Positions 34,127 to 45,492 of a stretch of 64,000 nucleotides of DNA are shown here, piece after piece. Source of the DNA: Anodontia alba (taxonomy: Eukaryota > Mollusca > Bivalvia > Lucinida > Lucinidae); the NCBI GenBank assembly GCA_964016985.1, contig OZ024829.1, positions 71,926,110 to 71,990,109 on the forward strand, read 5' to 3'. A model generated the notes under the pieces. It was not told where the DNA came from and made no database searches. It was given only the letters and a program-made list of their open reading frames with translations. Each line of letters starts with the position of its first letter. Position 1 is the stretch's first letter. Position numbers and translations under genes: made by a program.

Positions 34127-34372
34127 AATGTACATTGTCAAAAAGGGGATTTTGGGATCATTGTGGGTGCCTTATTTTGATCGTATTGCTGCAAAGTCAA
34201 TGTCCAATGCTTCATTTATACTGTAAAAATTGTAAAATATTGTAACATATATTTGTATCATATATTTGAGAGCCTCATGGAAGATTAGAGCCATTGTTTG
34301 CTAAATGTTGTCACCCTCGTTAAATAAAGTCTTTACTTCCTTCCTTCCTTCCTTACTTACTTACTCACACCC
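34127..34372. other. Spacer with (TTCC)n microsatellite
   Basis: AT-rich sequence ending in CTTCCTTCCTTCCTTCC near 34336-34354 and ACTTACTTACTC just before the second direct repeat. Confidence 0.5.
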
Positions 34373-34576
34373 AGATCAGACGCCGGAGAACGCGGCGTCT
34401 GATCAGGGTCTACTTTTTTGTTTTAGGTTCGGAAATTTCTACGAAATATGATAATGATAAAAAACAACCAGACAACGCTTATAATGGAAGAGTCGAAATA
34501 GAAGACTCCACTCGGTATAAATGGGTTAACCTACTCGTTCTTTTCTGGGTAGGGCTAGTCCTCTAAGCGATTAGCC
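34373..34576. repeat. Direct repeat copy 2 with perfect 12-bp-stem hairpin
   Basis: Matches 33905-34126. It begins with a perfect stem-loop, GATCAGACGCCG (34374-34385), loop GAGAACG, CGGCGTCTGATC (34393-34404). In copy 1 the same hairpin is decayed. Confidence 0.7.
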
Positions 34577-34720
34577 AGTGCTTGTGGGCATTCTTTCACC
34601 AGTATTTTTACTGATAACTGTCCCTCTTGAATTAGCGGAATGAGGAAAACGACTGTAGAAATGATTTCATGATCAATCTCCATGAAAGTTATGTGGGTAG
34701 CTGGGATTCGAGCTTCCAAC
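34545..34720 (-). mobile_element. SINE family 1, diverged fragment
   Basis: The body of SINE family 1 on the minus strand (GGGCTAGTCCTCTAAGCG, TTCATGATCAATCTCCATGA), without an intact tRNA head. More diverged than the copies at 1968 and 15066. Confidence 0.7.
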
Positions 34721-35955
34721 ATCAGCTGTGCTATATTTTTTTGGAATTGAGACCGTGTACTGTATTCTTTGCTTCGACTGTATGGGCCACTTTTATGCAC
34801 CAGTCATTTGAATCTCTGGGATAGCGGGGACATAGCGGGAGTTAAGTACCGTTATTTAACCCCCGATGAGCCCTGGCAGTGCTGTAGGTGTGCTGGTGCT
34901 GGTTTCCAGCCAAAATGTTTTGCATGCATAAATTAGAGCCACATCAACCTCATACTGTCAATGAAACTTTACCTTTGAATATAGCTGTATGGAGTAAACC
35001 AGACCTTTTACCATGAAAAAAGTACAGGTTGATTTTTGCAACAGAAAGCAGACTTTTCCAGGAAACAAATTTGGCCCCGAGGTGGAGAGGCGTTTAGCAG
35101 GGCTTTTACCATAAATTTGTCCCTGCAGTACAGGGCGTTTAGCAGGGTTTAAAAACTGAAAAGTTAAAAGCCCTGCTATTCCCTGAGGGCCGGGACTACA
35201 TTATTGATTCAGGAGAAGTGAAGCTGCGCATGCGCGCATATGCAAAGTGTGCAGTAATATAACTATTCCTAGTTAAAACACTGGACAGCCTTCCTGTGTC
35301 AACAGTTTTTCTTTGCTTACCATACAAGAAAAGAAAAGAAAAAAGAAACGCCTGGAACTTTAACTTCAAGAATATTTTATTATCATTATTATTTTTTCCC
35401 TGCATAAAAATATACCGCCGACACACCCATGTTTGGGCTGAATGGCAGGCAGATAGTGAAGACCTAGGCCTGCTTTCCAGTCTTCGGGTAGCTTCCTTTT
35501 CTTCATCTTACATCTTTGGTAAGCTGCACACTCGCGTAGCTGGGGTCACTTAAATAATTATACAGACAAATGCGGGGTAAGATTTACTCTGTAGGTTTTA
35601 CTGTTCAATTGGAGGGGGAGGCGGGTAACTTCATGTTGGAAATATATTCTTAAGGTAATTGCAGATTTCATATTTTAGGAATAACAAGGAGTCATAATCC
35701 ACCCACTAGAGAGAACTGGACATTATGCGTACGCATACACATCTTTCATTCCCGTGATACTGGTAATGAACTTTAATGACAACTGTATCATTCCCTGATT
35801 TAATATCCTACGTTTTACAATTTGGCGAAAACCCGAAAATGCAATGCTACTAACAAGGTAGTCCGTAAATAATTAAAGGCTTGCTTGTCAACAATAGCCT
35901 ACCTACCATAGTTCTGCATCTGAAATATCGGCCAATCATTAACGATAATGCAAGG
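34721..35955. other. Unclassified sequence with short internal repeats
   Basis: Contains repeated GCGTTTAGCAGGG words near 35092 and 35138 and a GC-rich point with GCGCATGCGC near 35226. Open frames up to 85 codons (35296-35553) have no motif. I see no supported exon. Confidence 0.3.
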
Positions 35956-36330
35956 CTGGGCATACCATCTTTATTTGGGAGCCATTAGTGCCCTTGTGGG
36001 AGTAAACAATGTGACGTGAATGCAAATCGCATCACGGGAGCATGCGTTTTAGTGGACCCATAGTGAATCTTACTTTAGTTACCTCTCACGTCAGTTTGAC
36101 GCATATGCATGTTCAGAATTTATTCTTTAATGATTATTCTTTAACTCTTTTCTTACTCGGAACTCACTTTTTTAACTCGAAACTCACTTTTCTTACTCGA
36201 AACTCACTTTTCCTACTCGAAACTTGCTTTCCTTACTCGAAACTCACTTTTTTAACTCGAAACTCACTTTTCTTACTCGAAACTTACTTTTCTAACTCAA
36301 AACTTAGTTTAATTACTCGAAATTTCGGAA
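35956..36330 (+). repeat. Dispersed cassette ending in a ~20-bp minisatellite, copy 1
   Basis: A leader (GCCCTTGTGGGAGTAAACAA, CAAATCGCATCACGGGAGC, TCTTACTTTAGTTACCTCTC) leads into a tandem array of TTACTCGAAACTCACTTTTC at about 36143-36322. The same leader plus array recurs at 38465-38790. Confidence 0.75.
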
Positions 36331-37227
36331 AGTATTGTCAACAGGGGACTCTTGTGTCTCCAAGCGTGAGAGAGCATATAAACTCCCCTGGACACAACGA
36401 GAATGATAAACTTTTTTGGGGGTTACAATTAAAAAAAAAATGATAACACTAACTAGAGTCTCGTATATTAATATTAGAGTCCTATATTGTATTGATGAAA
36501 AATTGCAAGACAAGAAATAGATCTTGAAAGAAGTGTCTATATTGGTTGTAACCGGGGAAAGAAAGTAGACAATTTTTATTTGGGAGTACCCATCTGCTAG
36601 CGTAGATTTATATCATAGCATTTGCATAAGATTTGTTGTAGGGGATATGTAAAATAAGAAGCCGCATAACGCATTTCTTCACTGGTTATACCTATTTTAT
36701 TCAAGGCAAATAACTCTTTTTTTTTTCTTTTGAAATAGTAAGTATCCATATGTGAAGAAAAAAAAACAGTTCTAGAAGAAAATTGTGGCTAGTCTAGGGA
36801 GCCATATCACAGCATATGAATATAGCGTAAAAGCACAACAGACCTGCGTAATTCATGATGTCATTAATGTTTTACAATTAAAAATTATACACGGGTTGTT
36901 AAACTAAACAGAGAATTTTATGGGAAACAAGAAATGACTTTATAAATGTAATTGTTAATGGCTTACAAATAACTGTTTACCTAAATTGACATAAAAATCA
37001 TGCTCGGAATAGCACATTATCACTGATAAACATTTGAAATACTTACGAAGCAACACATTGAGCATATTTTCAATTTGCCACATTTGTCACCTTTTTCATC
37101 AGTGTTTTAACAAACTGTTTTCACAAGCAATTTTCTTTTAAGATAAGCTTTAAAGTAGAACACGAGGGAAATGTATATTTGCTCCCATCCATCCCTCTTT
37201 ATATTTTCAAGTAGGGTTTTTACTTAC
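36331..37227. other. AT-rich sequence, nothing recognised
   Basis: Probably intron. No gene, RNA or repeat that I can support. Confidence 0.35.
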
Positions 37228-37290
37228 TGTACCAGAACCCGTATGTGGGCTGAGGATGATGTAGTTTCCATGTTGGCCCTTGGGTACAGA
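37228..37290 (-). CDS. Candidate host exon, possibly preceding exon of the tetraspanin gene
   Basis: Read on the minus strand, a pyrimidine-rich acceptor (TTACTCCATCCCAG) is followed by 63 bp and a near-perfect donor (GTAAGTAAAAAC). The exon is open in phase 0 for 21 codons, starting SVPKGQHGNY and ending HTGSGT. It would join in phase to the GCVSLL exon at 24726-24809. A VP motif and a variable stretch before the Gly-Cys are what the distal part of a tetraspanin large loop looks like. However, the usual CC and further cysteines are not here, and the implied intron is 12.4 kb. A second frame is also open, so exon status rests mainly on the splice sites and composition. Confidence 0.42.
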
Positions 37291-38464
37291 CTGGGATGGA
37301 GTAAGTCACAGGAATAGTGGCACTGACGGACAGAGAGCAAAAAAAGTGTTACACGGGACCTGGCCCATTTTTGAGAGAAAAGTTATACAGGCTTGTAAGA
37401 CAGAAGGAAACACCCTTAGAGCAAGGCTATCCATGCCTTAAAAGTTAAAGGGCTTCAATATTTTGTCCCGTTACATAACTTGGGGCTCGTCCCGTTACAG
37501 AGTATACCTTCTGCATAATGTTTTGCAAACCTTCCATTATAGTTACTCTTCTGTTCACATCTTTTTGTTCCCACAAACATACCTTTTGCTTCAATTCATT
37601 TCTGCATAACATTCCCAATTTCCACTAGTAACTCCCCAGATATGACATATTTTGTCATATCTTTTCTTGTTATCCATTACAGCCCTGCTGAAAGCCCTGC
37701 TCTGCGGGGACCTGCTGACAGTCATAGTACCGCTCTTTCCGTACAGTAAATTCCGCTAGGGGTATATTTGTGCAACAAAACAATCCTGGCACTGCGGGGA
37801 GCTACCCTGCATACTATCCCCGCTATCCCCCTCCCATTCCCGTTGGTGTTAGGGGTGGTCGGGGTCATTGGTTACAAAGGGCTTGTGCATTCCGCCAAAG
37901 AAGGCGTAAAAAATAGCTGTGTTTCTGCTAACATGCTGAAAAAAATTGGCCAGTAGGTAGGAGAAACTTTTTATATATATATATATATTTTCCTATTTTT
38001 CTCCAGAAAAGAACAGGGTCGGACCTGTAATTTTATGAAAATACAGTTATGTTGTTGAGGGTCGGACTTTACTTTTGTATTTTGCATTTTTAATGGTAAT
38101 AGCTGAGTTGGATGTTTGAAACAGTGTCCTGATCAGGTTTGCGGAAACACAGCTATTTTTTCATGCCTAAGTAAGTCTAAATTTATGAACTTCGACTGCA
38201 ACTTTACACTGATTTTGCAGTGATCAGACATATGTGAATGCAGAGGACAGCATTCTGTCCGTTCAGATGTAAAAGAGAAAGTTCTGCAGCCACAATACAT
38301 TAAAACTAATTAATTAATGGATTACTATGTACAAGATGGAAATAATGTATGTTTTTTTGTAAATTTTTTGGAAAAGGTGATTTGAATCGCATATGCCGTG
38401 TGCAGTAAACAGTGTATATATTATCTCCCCTGCCAATGCGAAATCCCTATTCAAAATTGGTTTT
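37291..38464. other. Unclassified intron-like sequence
   Basis: Includes GC-richer words (AGCCCTGCTGAAAGCCCTGC near 37681) similar to ones near 35150, and a short (TA)n tract near 37974. No gene supported. Confidence 0.3.
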
Positions 38465-38790
38465 GGGCATTCTATCTTTAATTTGGAACACTTAGAGCCC
38501 TTGTGGGTGTAAACAATGTGATGTGAACACAAATCGCATCACAGGAGCATGCATTTTAGTAGACCCATTGTGAATCTTACTTTAGTTACCTCTGACGTCA
38601 GTTTAAGCATATGCATGTATGCATGTTCAGAATTAATTCTATCATGATTATTCTGTAACTCACTTTTCTTACTCAAAACTCACTTTTGTTACTCATAACT
38701 CACTTTTTTAACTCGAAACTCACTTTTCTTACTCCAAACTCTCTTTTCTTACTCGAAACTCGCTTTTCTTACTGGAAACTCACTACTCAA
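38465..38790 (+). repeat. Dispersed cassette ending in a ~20-bp minisatellite, copy 2
   Basis: Same leader as 35956 (GCCCTTGTGGGTGTAAACAA, CAAATCGCATCACAGGAGC) and the same ACTCGAAACTCACTTTTCTT array at about 38655-38785, in the same orientation. Confidence 0.75.
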
Positions 38791-38796
38791 CTAAAA

Positions 38797-39247
38797 GTGA
38801 ATCACCAACGTCTGCAGCAGATGACAGGGCAATGATCAGATAGATCTGCAATGTCAGGCCACAAGATGTGGTCACCACCAGGTCCAATGAACTACTTGCG
38901 CGGCTCGGCATTGAGGATCTGGACCTCATTCTGAAGGAGAGAAGGCTCTGCTGATATGGACATGTGGAATGCTCCAATGGTGCAGTCAAGACAAGCCTTT
39001 CACATACAGGTTGAGGGAAAACGTAGGCTTGGGAGGTCCAAGATGACATGGAAGCAGCTGACAGAGAGGGATTGCAGAGAGTGGAAGCTCTCAGCAATCA
39101 ACCCTCATGATAGAAATATATGAAGATCTGGTGTGAGATCTGCCATGCGTGCAGCAAGCCAGCTATCTGGAAGGGGACCCACTGATGTGGATGTTGCCCC
39201 TGTACCTGCACGTTAATCAAAAATCCGATTATGATGATATGATGATT
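38797..39247 (+). mobile_element. 5'-truncated LINE copy 2
   Basis: About 450 bp aligning to 3270-3693 (CGTCTGCAGCAGATGACAGG, ACTACTTGCGCGGCTCGGCA, CCCCTGTACCTGCACGTTAA) with a GATTATGATGATATGATG tail. It retains only the end of the ORF and the 3' UTR, with stops in the reading frame. Confidence 0.85.
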
Positions 39248-39299
39248 GTACTGTTGTTACCATCATGGGCAAGCAGTATTGGAGTCAAGCAGTGTTAGA

Positions 39300-39512
39300 G
39301 TCAGGCAGTTGGGGGCATAGTGTTTTACAAACACCAGCTCTAGTTCCTAATATCTTGAAAACTCAGTGATGGATATTCATCAATTTCTGCAGACACATTG
39401 ATATCAACTTAAATTTTGATAGAAAAAAAGTTTTATGTTTTATGGGGTGCGGGGTGGTGGGTGAGGAGGGGGGGGATCGAATAAGCACTGCTTATTGACA
39501 GTTTTCATTCTG
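39300..39512 (+). repeat. Short family G element without tandem array
   Basis: Single-copy parts of the family-G plan: AATATCTTGAAAACTCAGTG, ATGGATATTCATCAATTTC, then the tail hairpin AATAAGC-ACT-GCTTATT and GACAGTTTTCATT. No monomers are present. Confidence 0.65.
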
Positions 39513-39968
39513 TCTGTATGTTAGTTCACTTTGGCATCAATATTTTCTGCTAAGTTGTTTTTTGCTTACATTTGTGACATTCTTCACTTGATATGTGTAA
39601 AGTATAACCCTGGAGAGACACAGGTGTCGGTTACAGACTCAGCATTTTCATTTAACATTTGCATTATTATTTTGCAGTAAGTTCTGCTTTGCTTATACTT
39701 CTGAATTTCTTAACACAAAGTTGGTGATATGTGGTTAGTACTTACTGCTGATTGTACACAGGTCAGTTAGAATCATCTTGCTGTTGCTGCAGACTAAAGA
39801 TAAACCTCTTAGACTTTGAATTTGTTAACATTCCCATCAAAGGTTCTCAATCAAACTAAGTCCCTAATTTTTGTGATTTTGTGTGTTCTTTGTTGCCAAA
39901 GGCAATCCTTTTTGACTTTTATTGTGTTTAAGTTATTGATACCAGACAAAGGGCTTTATTGCCCCACG
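39513..39968. other. Spacer, nothing recognised
   Basis: AT-rich. Weak donor-like sites occur on the minus strand, but none gives an exon I trust. Confidence 0.3.
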
Positions 39969-40160
39969 TTTTAACTGCACAATACATTAACCTATAGATA
40001 ATGTGCTATTCTCTTCTGTTTTCACACCTTCCACAGAAAAACGACCTTTCAGTCGTCAATTAAAGTCTTAAACCAGAAGGTCCCTTAGGCAGTTACCTGT
40101 GTGACGTAACTCCTCCCGCTCAGTTGATCACGTGTCAGTTTCTTTTCTGTGGACAAAGAA
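39969..40160 (+). repeat. Left inverted-repeat arm with CRE-like and E-box motifs
   Basis: Contains TGACGTAA (40102-40109) and CACGTG (40129-40134), both within 60 bp of the inner edge. The second copy of this arm has a perfect TGACGTCA (62080-62087) and CACGTG (62107-62112). The arrangement looks promoter-like, but no gene follows that I recognise. Confidence 0.6.
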
Positions 40161-40439
40161 AATCAACAAGGATTTTTTACCTGTGAAAGAAATTCCGATT
40201 ATTTCTTTTCCTCACGGTTAAATTTCTGTATCCTTGTGTTTCTTTTGTTTCCTTATCACTCCTTTCACTATCTATGTTATTATTTGAAATTTTCGATTTT
40301 CGATTTCATGTTATTTTTGACTGGCCTTTCTTGACATGCTTTTTCGCGACTCTCGCTATTCGGCACAACGCTCGTGTGTGGTCGGTTCGGAAGTCATGTT
40401 TATATATACAGAATATTAACTTGTTCTTTTTGTTCCAGG

Positions 40440-40672
40440 TTCTTCAGCGATTCGATATAATATACCTGGACTTTTATTGGATATCTTGCAGAGATCTTCC
40501 GAGTTCGCTGAAGATTTCCATGGTGGAGAAGCTGATTGTAAAGATCTGGTCAACCCTTGATGGGTTATACAACAATTCTTTACTGATGGGAGCCCCACCC
40601 CATATGGCTTTACTGCCGGGGCAAGACCCATCAAGGTGGCATCTTTGGGTACTTAGTATCCGATAAAGTCTA
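40440..40672 (+). other. GC-richer block with ATAAAGTCTAAGTCC end
   Basis: A block (GGTGGAGAAGCTGAT, ACTGATGGGAGCCCCACCCC, ATAAAGTCTAAGTCCACC) that recurs up to three times in the second copy at 62289-62740. A 130-codon frame (40274-40666) spans it but is not conserved in the second copy, so I treat the block as non-coding or structural. Confidence 0.5.
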
Positions 40673-40676
40673 AGTC

Positions 40677-40935
40677 CACCAGTCACCAGTCATCGGTCAC
40701 CAGTCAACCAGTCACCAGTCATCCAGTCACCGGTCAACCAGTCACCGGTCAACCAGTCACCAGTCAACCAGGCACCAGTCAATCAGCTTCACCAGTCACC
40801 AGTCAACCAGGCACCGGTCAACTAGGCACAGGTCAACCAGGCACCAGTCAACCAGTCACCAGTCAACCAGTCGCCAGTCACCAGTCAACCAGTCACCGGT
40901 CAACCAGGCACCAGTCAGCCAGTCTCCAGTCAATA
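40677..40935 (+). repeat. (ACCAGTCA)n-type minisatellite
   Basis: Tandem variants of CACCAGTCAACCAGTCAC, with ACCGGTCA and AGGCACCAGTCA forms. The second copy of the element has the same words at 62625-62790. Confidence 0.85.
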
Positions 40936-40974
40936 ATTCATTATTCAATTATTTTTTGGAAAAACTTAGCTTTC

Positions 40975-41335
40975 TGACATATTTCACCTGACAAAATAGT
41001 CATGAATACTAGTTTCCGGTCATTATGTCTAATTATTAGTAAATTTTACCAGGCAAATAGTATCGATACTTATGCCTGGCCATTTTATTATATTTTTTCT
41101 GATTTTTCACCTGGCAAGATTTACCAATATTAGTGTCTGGTCAATTTTGCCTAATTATTATTTTCTCACCGGGAAAAAGTTTCGAATACTTGTGCTTGGT
41201 CAATTTCTCATATAATTACTATTCTTCATCGGACTAGAATTACGAATACTGCTGTCTGATCAATTTGTCAAATTATTAGTAACTTTCACCAGGCAACAGT
41301 TACGAATACTAGTGTCCGGTCATTATGTCGGGTAA
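40975..41335 (+). repeat. About six diverged ~60-bp tandem repeats
   Basis: Units recur with CGAATACTAGTGTCCGGTCA, then AATTATTAGTAA and TTTCACCNGGCAA, at about 60-bp spacing. They are diverged, so the array is older than the minisatellite beside it. Confidence 0.7.
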
Positions 41336-41840
41336 CTAGTGTCAGAATAGTAGTCACTAATTCCCGAACAATCTATTATTGTTTATAGAGCTTTATACAC
41401 AAATCAAGTCAATGGATAGAGGTTATAAAATGAAATACATACTAACCACCTATATAATAAAATTCTGTACAGTCTTTCCCGAATCAGACTAGAATTCTAA
41501 ATAATTCATTGACTTATTATAGGAGTATAATTCTATTAATATTGTAAATTAACTTATGTTTTCTCTCTTTCTTTCGCTAGAAAGAGGTTAACTTCCGATT
41601 CTAACGAATTTTCACCGGGCAGTAGTTACGTAGAAGAGTGTCAGGTCAATATGTCGGATTACTAGTGACCAAGTAGTAGTCACTAGTCCTCAATCAATAT
41701 ATTATTATTCATTGAGCACCATAGACATGTCTAGTCTTGGGTTATATGTTATAGAATGACACCGATGGGTTCGAATACCTACTAGCCCCTTATATCGTTG
41801 AATTCTGTCCAGTCATTTCTGAATTAGACTTAGAATTCTA

Positions 41841-41879
<39 letters not shown>

Positions 41880-42010
41880 TCTTGGTAAATGAATTAAGAA
41901 TTATCGGTTATGATCAAATTTGCAATTCATTGACTAAGTGTAGAAGATACTTCCATCTATATTTAAAATAACTTATCACTCTCTTTATTCGCTACAAAGA
42001 GATTAACTTC
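41306..42010 (+). repeat. Two diverged direct repeats of about 310-390 bp
   Basis: Both units carry AGTAGTCACTA, TTGAATTCTGTCCAGTC-like and TTCGCTANAAAGAG words in the same order. The second is expanded by a (TA)n tract (41843-41874). Confidence 0.6.
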
Positions 42011-45000
42011 TTAGATATTCACCTTATTTGGCTCCAAGGCAAAGGTGAATTCTATAAAATTATTATTATTTCTAAGAAGAAAAATATACACAGAATCTAA
42101 AATTTTTCTTCTTTCCTTCCATGTTTTTCTACTTGCTCCCGATATGTCTCAGCATATTATCTAGGGAATAAGTTAGATAAGAAAGTAGCAATCGATCCTC
42201 TCTACTTTCTATAAATATTACAATCAGACATCTACACGAATTAGATAACTGAATTAAGAGTTTATTTATTTTTCTGCTACCTCTCTAGATTAAACGATTA
42301 GAAACTCCAGTTGAGGTACATATTTCCTTTTGTTTTTGTACATGGAAAATAGCTGAGCTGTTATGCTATGATTCCATATTATACTATCAATTGATTTATT
42401 ATATAAAGAGTCTAGGTCAGTCGTGCTCTGTCTAAACTCTTGTATAAAATAATAAATAAGAAGAAAATCTTATATTTAGGCACGTATTATTCGATACGCT
42501 CTTTACAGTGGCCCTCTTTAATTTTTCCTTCTGGATCATCTAAGACTACGATAGCAATGTACCAGATAAATTTGTCTGTTATAGAATCTATTACGCTGAA
42601 GATTCTTCATCTGGGAATAATAATTTTCTATGATTACGATTGGAAATTATTTGGAAGTTTTTAAAAAACTTATAAACAATTAGACCTAATCTACGTATAT
42701 TATAGGTCTACATTATCTTTTATTGAGGAATAATTTTGCTTCGACTAACTCTATACCTCTACTTTTACATTTATAACAAGAGTCCATGTCAATCAAAATT
42801 TCTCGCACCTTTGGTTTAGACAATGGATAGATATTCAGTAAAGGCATTTAATTATTCAGTACGTGACTGATTATTATTGCCTAAATTACATATTATATAC
42901 AATATTTTTCTATTTCATTATTTATTGGCTTTGTAACTGTTCAGAAACTGCCAAAGTCAATTATTTCTTTCGTCTAAACTTTCTGAAAGCTTAGATTGTA
43001 TATATATATTTTTAAAAAATGCTTAGAGGGTAATTAACGATAGTTTACCTCATAATAGCAGATATTATTATATTCAAATTAATCATCCCTTTGTTCTACT
43101 CTGTACGTTGTAGGTTTAGACAATAGGGAAAACATATTTAATTACGATTCGGTAAAGAAATAAGATACATTTCTTTATCTCTTTACCCTTTTTATGGTTA
43201 CATTCGTTTAAGGGATCAATAGTTCTTCTCGCTATAAGAGTTCAAGTTCTCTTTGCGAGTAATGGAAAGATTAATATCTTGACTTCCAGTTCGCATTAAG
43301 AATGGTCCATATATAGATAAATATCTTTTCCGAAACTGGATATTTATACTTTACACACAATAAGTCATTTCAAGACGTTTCGATGATTATGAAATGCACT
43401 GTCTCAATTCATAACATAGAGTTTGTTTATATAAACTTAACAACGTAGTAAGTGCCTCACCTATGTTTCCAGTCAGATCTTACTATTTTGTGATACGATT
43501 TCGAACATACTGGAAGTTTTCCGATTATACATTCGGTAAATAAACTTTCGCGTAGCATTTACGCTTTAAACCATTCAGATTATTTAATAATATTTGGAGA
43601 TAATATATAATAACTGATATTTATATATCTATCTTCATTAATTATCATTCTCAACTTACTTTAAGTTTAGACTGACCTTCTCGCTACGTTCCAGGTCTAA
43701 ATCTAACTAACATTATGGACCCATCACCTTTTGTTACAGATAAAATATTGCCTAAACAACTTTATTAGTTTTTCTTAGTATTCAGAGCGTAACGACTACA
43801 TGAATACTTGAAAGTATTTTCAACTGCGCTTGTTAAACTAAGCTAAAAACAAGCTCTAGTTTTTTCAGAATGGATACTATCAATTGACTCAGTTCAAGGA
43901 GACACATCCATTCAGATCCCATTATCTTTATTTCAGCCATACAAGTTTTTGACTAAGAACTCATTTTCTACCTACGAATAAAGAATAATGAGTCACTGTT
44001 CTTGCATATTTGGTTAAAGATAGAACGATTTATATCTTAAACCTATATGACTTTAAATTAATTATTACCTATATTATTTCAAATTTATACATGTTTAACC
44101 CTTGCGTTAGGGATCGTGGTATCAATACTATAATTTTAACTCCCTATGGTTTACGCATAGATCTAGAGAGTATATATATATTTTTTTCTTCCTGAATTCA
44201 TTTACGAGTATGTAATGTGGTATTTCAGGAATTATCAACTATTCAGAAATAGGTTTTTACACTATTTATATTCAATTAAAAAATTTTTTTATTGAATATT
44301 TATCTATAAAATTCCGGGTAGTAATTTTATAACAAGTTATATGTTTAATTATTCCTTGCTTAATAAACAGTTACACTTAATTTTTATTCATAGCAGGAAT
44401 TTGCCCTGTAGTATATTTTAAATTTAGTATTCATATATTTTTCTCACTATTCTTAAATATTCATACAGAATAGTAATTCTATCTCTGAACTCTTAAGTTA
44501 AGTGTTACAGAGATGATTAATCAGTACTACTGTATAAATTTTCTTCAGAATGAATATCGCCTTATTACATTCTTTCTGAGTCCTTCTCTTTTCTGAACAT
44601 TTGATTCATCATTACAAAGTGGATTTTAACAATCTTCTTGTTTTTATCCATGATTATTTACCCAGGAGTAATTTTCATGGCAATCTGTTCTGGCATAGGA
44701 AGTTTCTATCCAGTTATTTCCTATTGCTTAATCTCACCAGTATAGTAAGATTTAGCCAAAATATGACTGTCTTACAGTTAGCTGTCATCAGCCTTATTCT
44801 TCTCTCTCTTATTGTCTGTCAAATTCTACGTTATGATGTTGACAGTCTCTTCCTTTATTATTTTGTCCAGGACACGAAACGCCTTAATATGTCCAATGAC
44901 AAAAACTATTTAGCAATGACTTAGGTTGCCTTTTTCCTCCCAGCAGTCTTAGGCAACCTCTATTATCTTATTGCTTGTCTAAATATACGTTAATTCTTTT

Positions 45001-45122
45001 AGTCTAGCAATAGTTTAAACCATTAAATTTTGTATATACTTTTTCTTCTGATGGATAACTGAGATTCACTTAAATTTACTCCATCTACTCAATTATTATC
45101 TCCCCTTCTTTTAATTGATTAA
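42011..45122. other. AT-rich interior of the TIR element, no recognised gene
   Basis: About 3.1 kb with only short open frames (for example 42440-42664, 44601-44924). None shows a DNA polymerase, integrase, transposase or capsid motif that I can see. Confidence 0.5.
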
Positions 45123-45492
45123 AGGGGAATAATTATACAACATTATGGTTATTTCAAAAAGTCTATGGTCTGTTTATCGGAAACGGTCCTATCGCTCCAA
45201 TTAAACAGACTAGCTTAGACTATTACAATTAAATAATCTTCACATATCTAGAATTTTATCCAAAATCTCTACATATGTCAGTTATCTACAGGAAACTCGA
45301 ACGAGTAGACATTTCCTTATTTAAATTGAGCCTCTAAGATAGACAACTTATAGTCTAGGCTTCTGTTTGACAATTTTGTTTCGAAAATATTATCAACTAT
45401 ATTCCTGATCTTACATTGCAAATGGAATATTAAGGTTATGTCTCAGTGACTCATTTTTCTTTTTGGGGCCAATAGTTGTTTCCCAAAAAGAA
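45123..45492 (+). repeat. ~370-bp duplicated segment, copy 1 (with insertion at its end)
   Basis: Near-identical to 47809-48178 (AGGGGAATAA through GTTTCCCAAAAAGAA). The family-C element is inserted right after the AAAAAG at its end. Confidence 0.85.

Noticed and set aside
35224..35530. GCGCATGCGC (NRF1-like) plus a downstream GTAAGC donor as a plus-strand promoter and first exon
   Set aside because: A single palindromic decamer and a donor-like site without any coding or CpG-island support.
34816..37832. Inverted GGGATAGCGGGGA / TCCCCGCTATCCC as ends of a 3-kb transposon
   Set aside because: Only 13 bp match, in GC-rich repeated words that occur elsewhere nearby. There is no TSD, and the interval would include a candidate host exon.
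39720..39830. Possible minus-strand exon between an AG and a GTAAGT site
   Set aside because: Only about 40 bp, a weak acceptor, and a peptide that does not fit a tetraspanin or anything else I recognise.
40274..40666. 130-codon open frame next to the left arm of the AT-rich element
   Set aside because: The corresponding DNA in the second copy (62289 on) does not keep the frame, so coding is unlikely.
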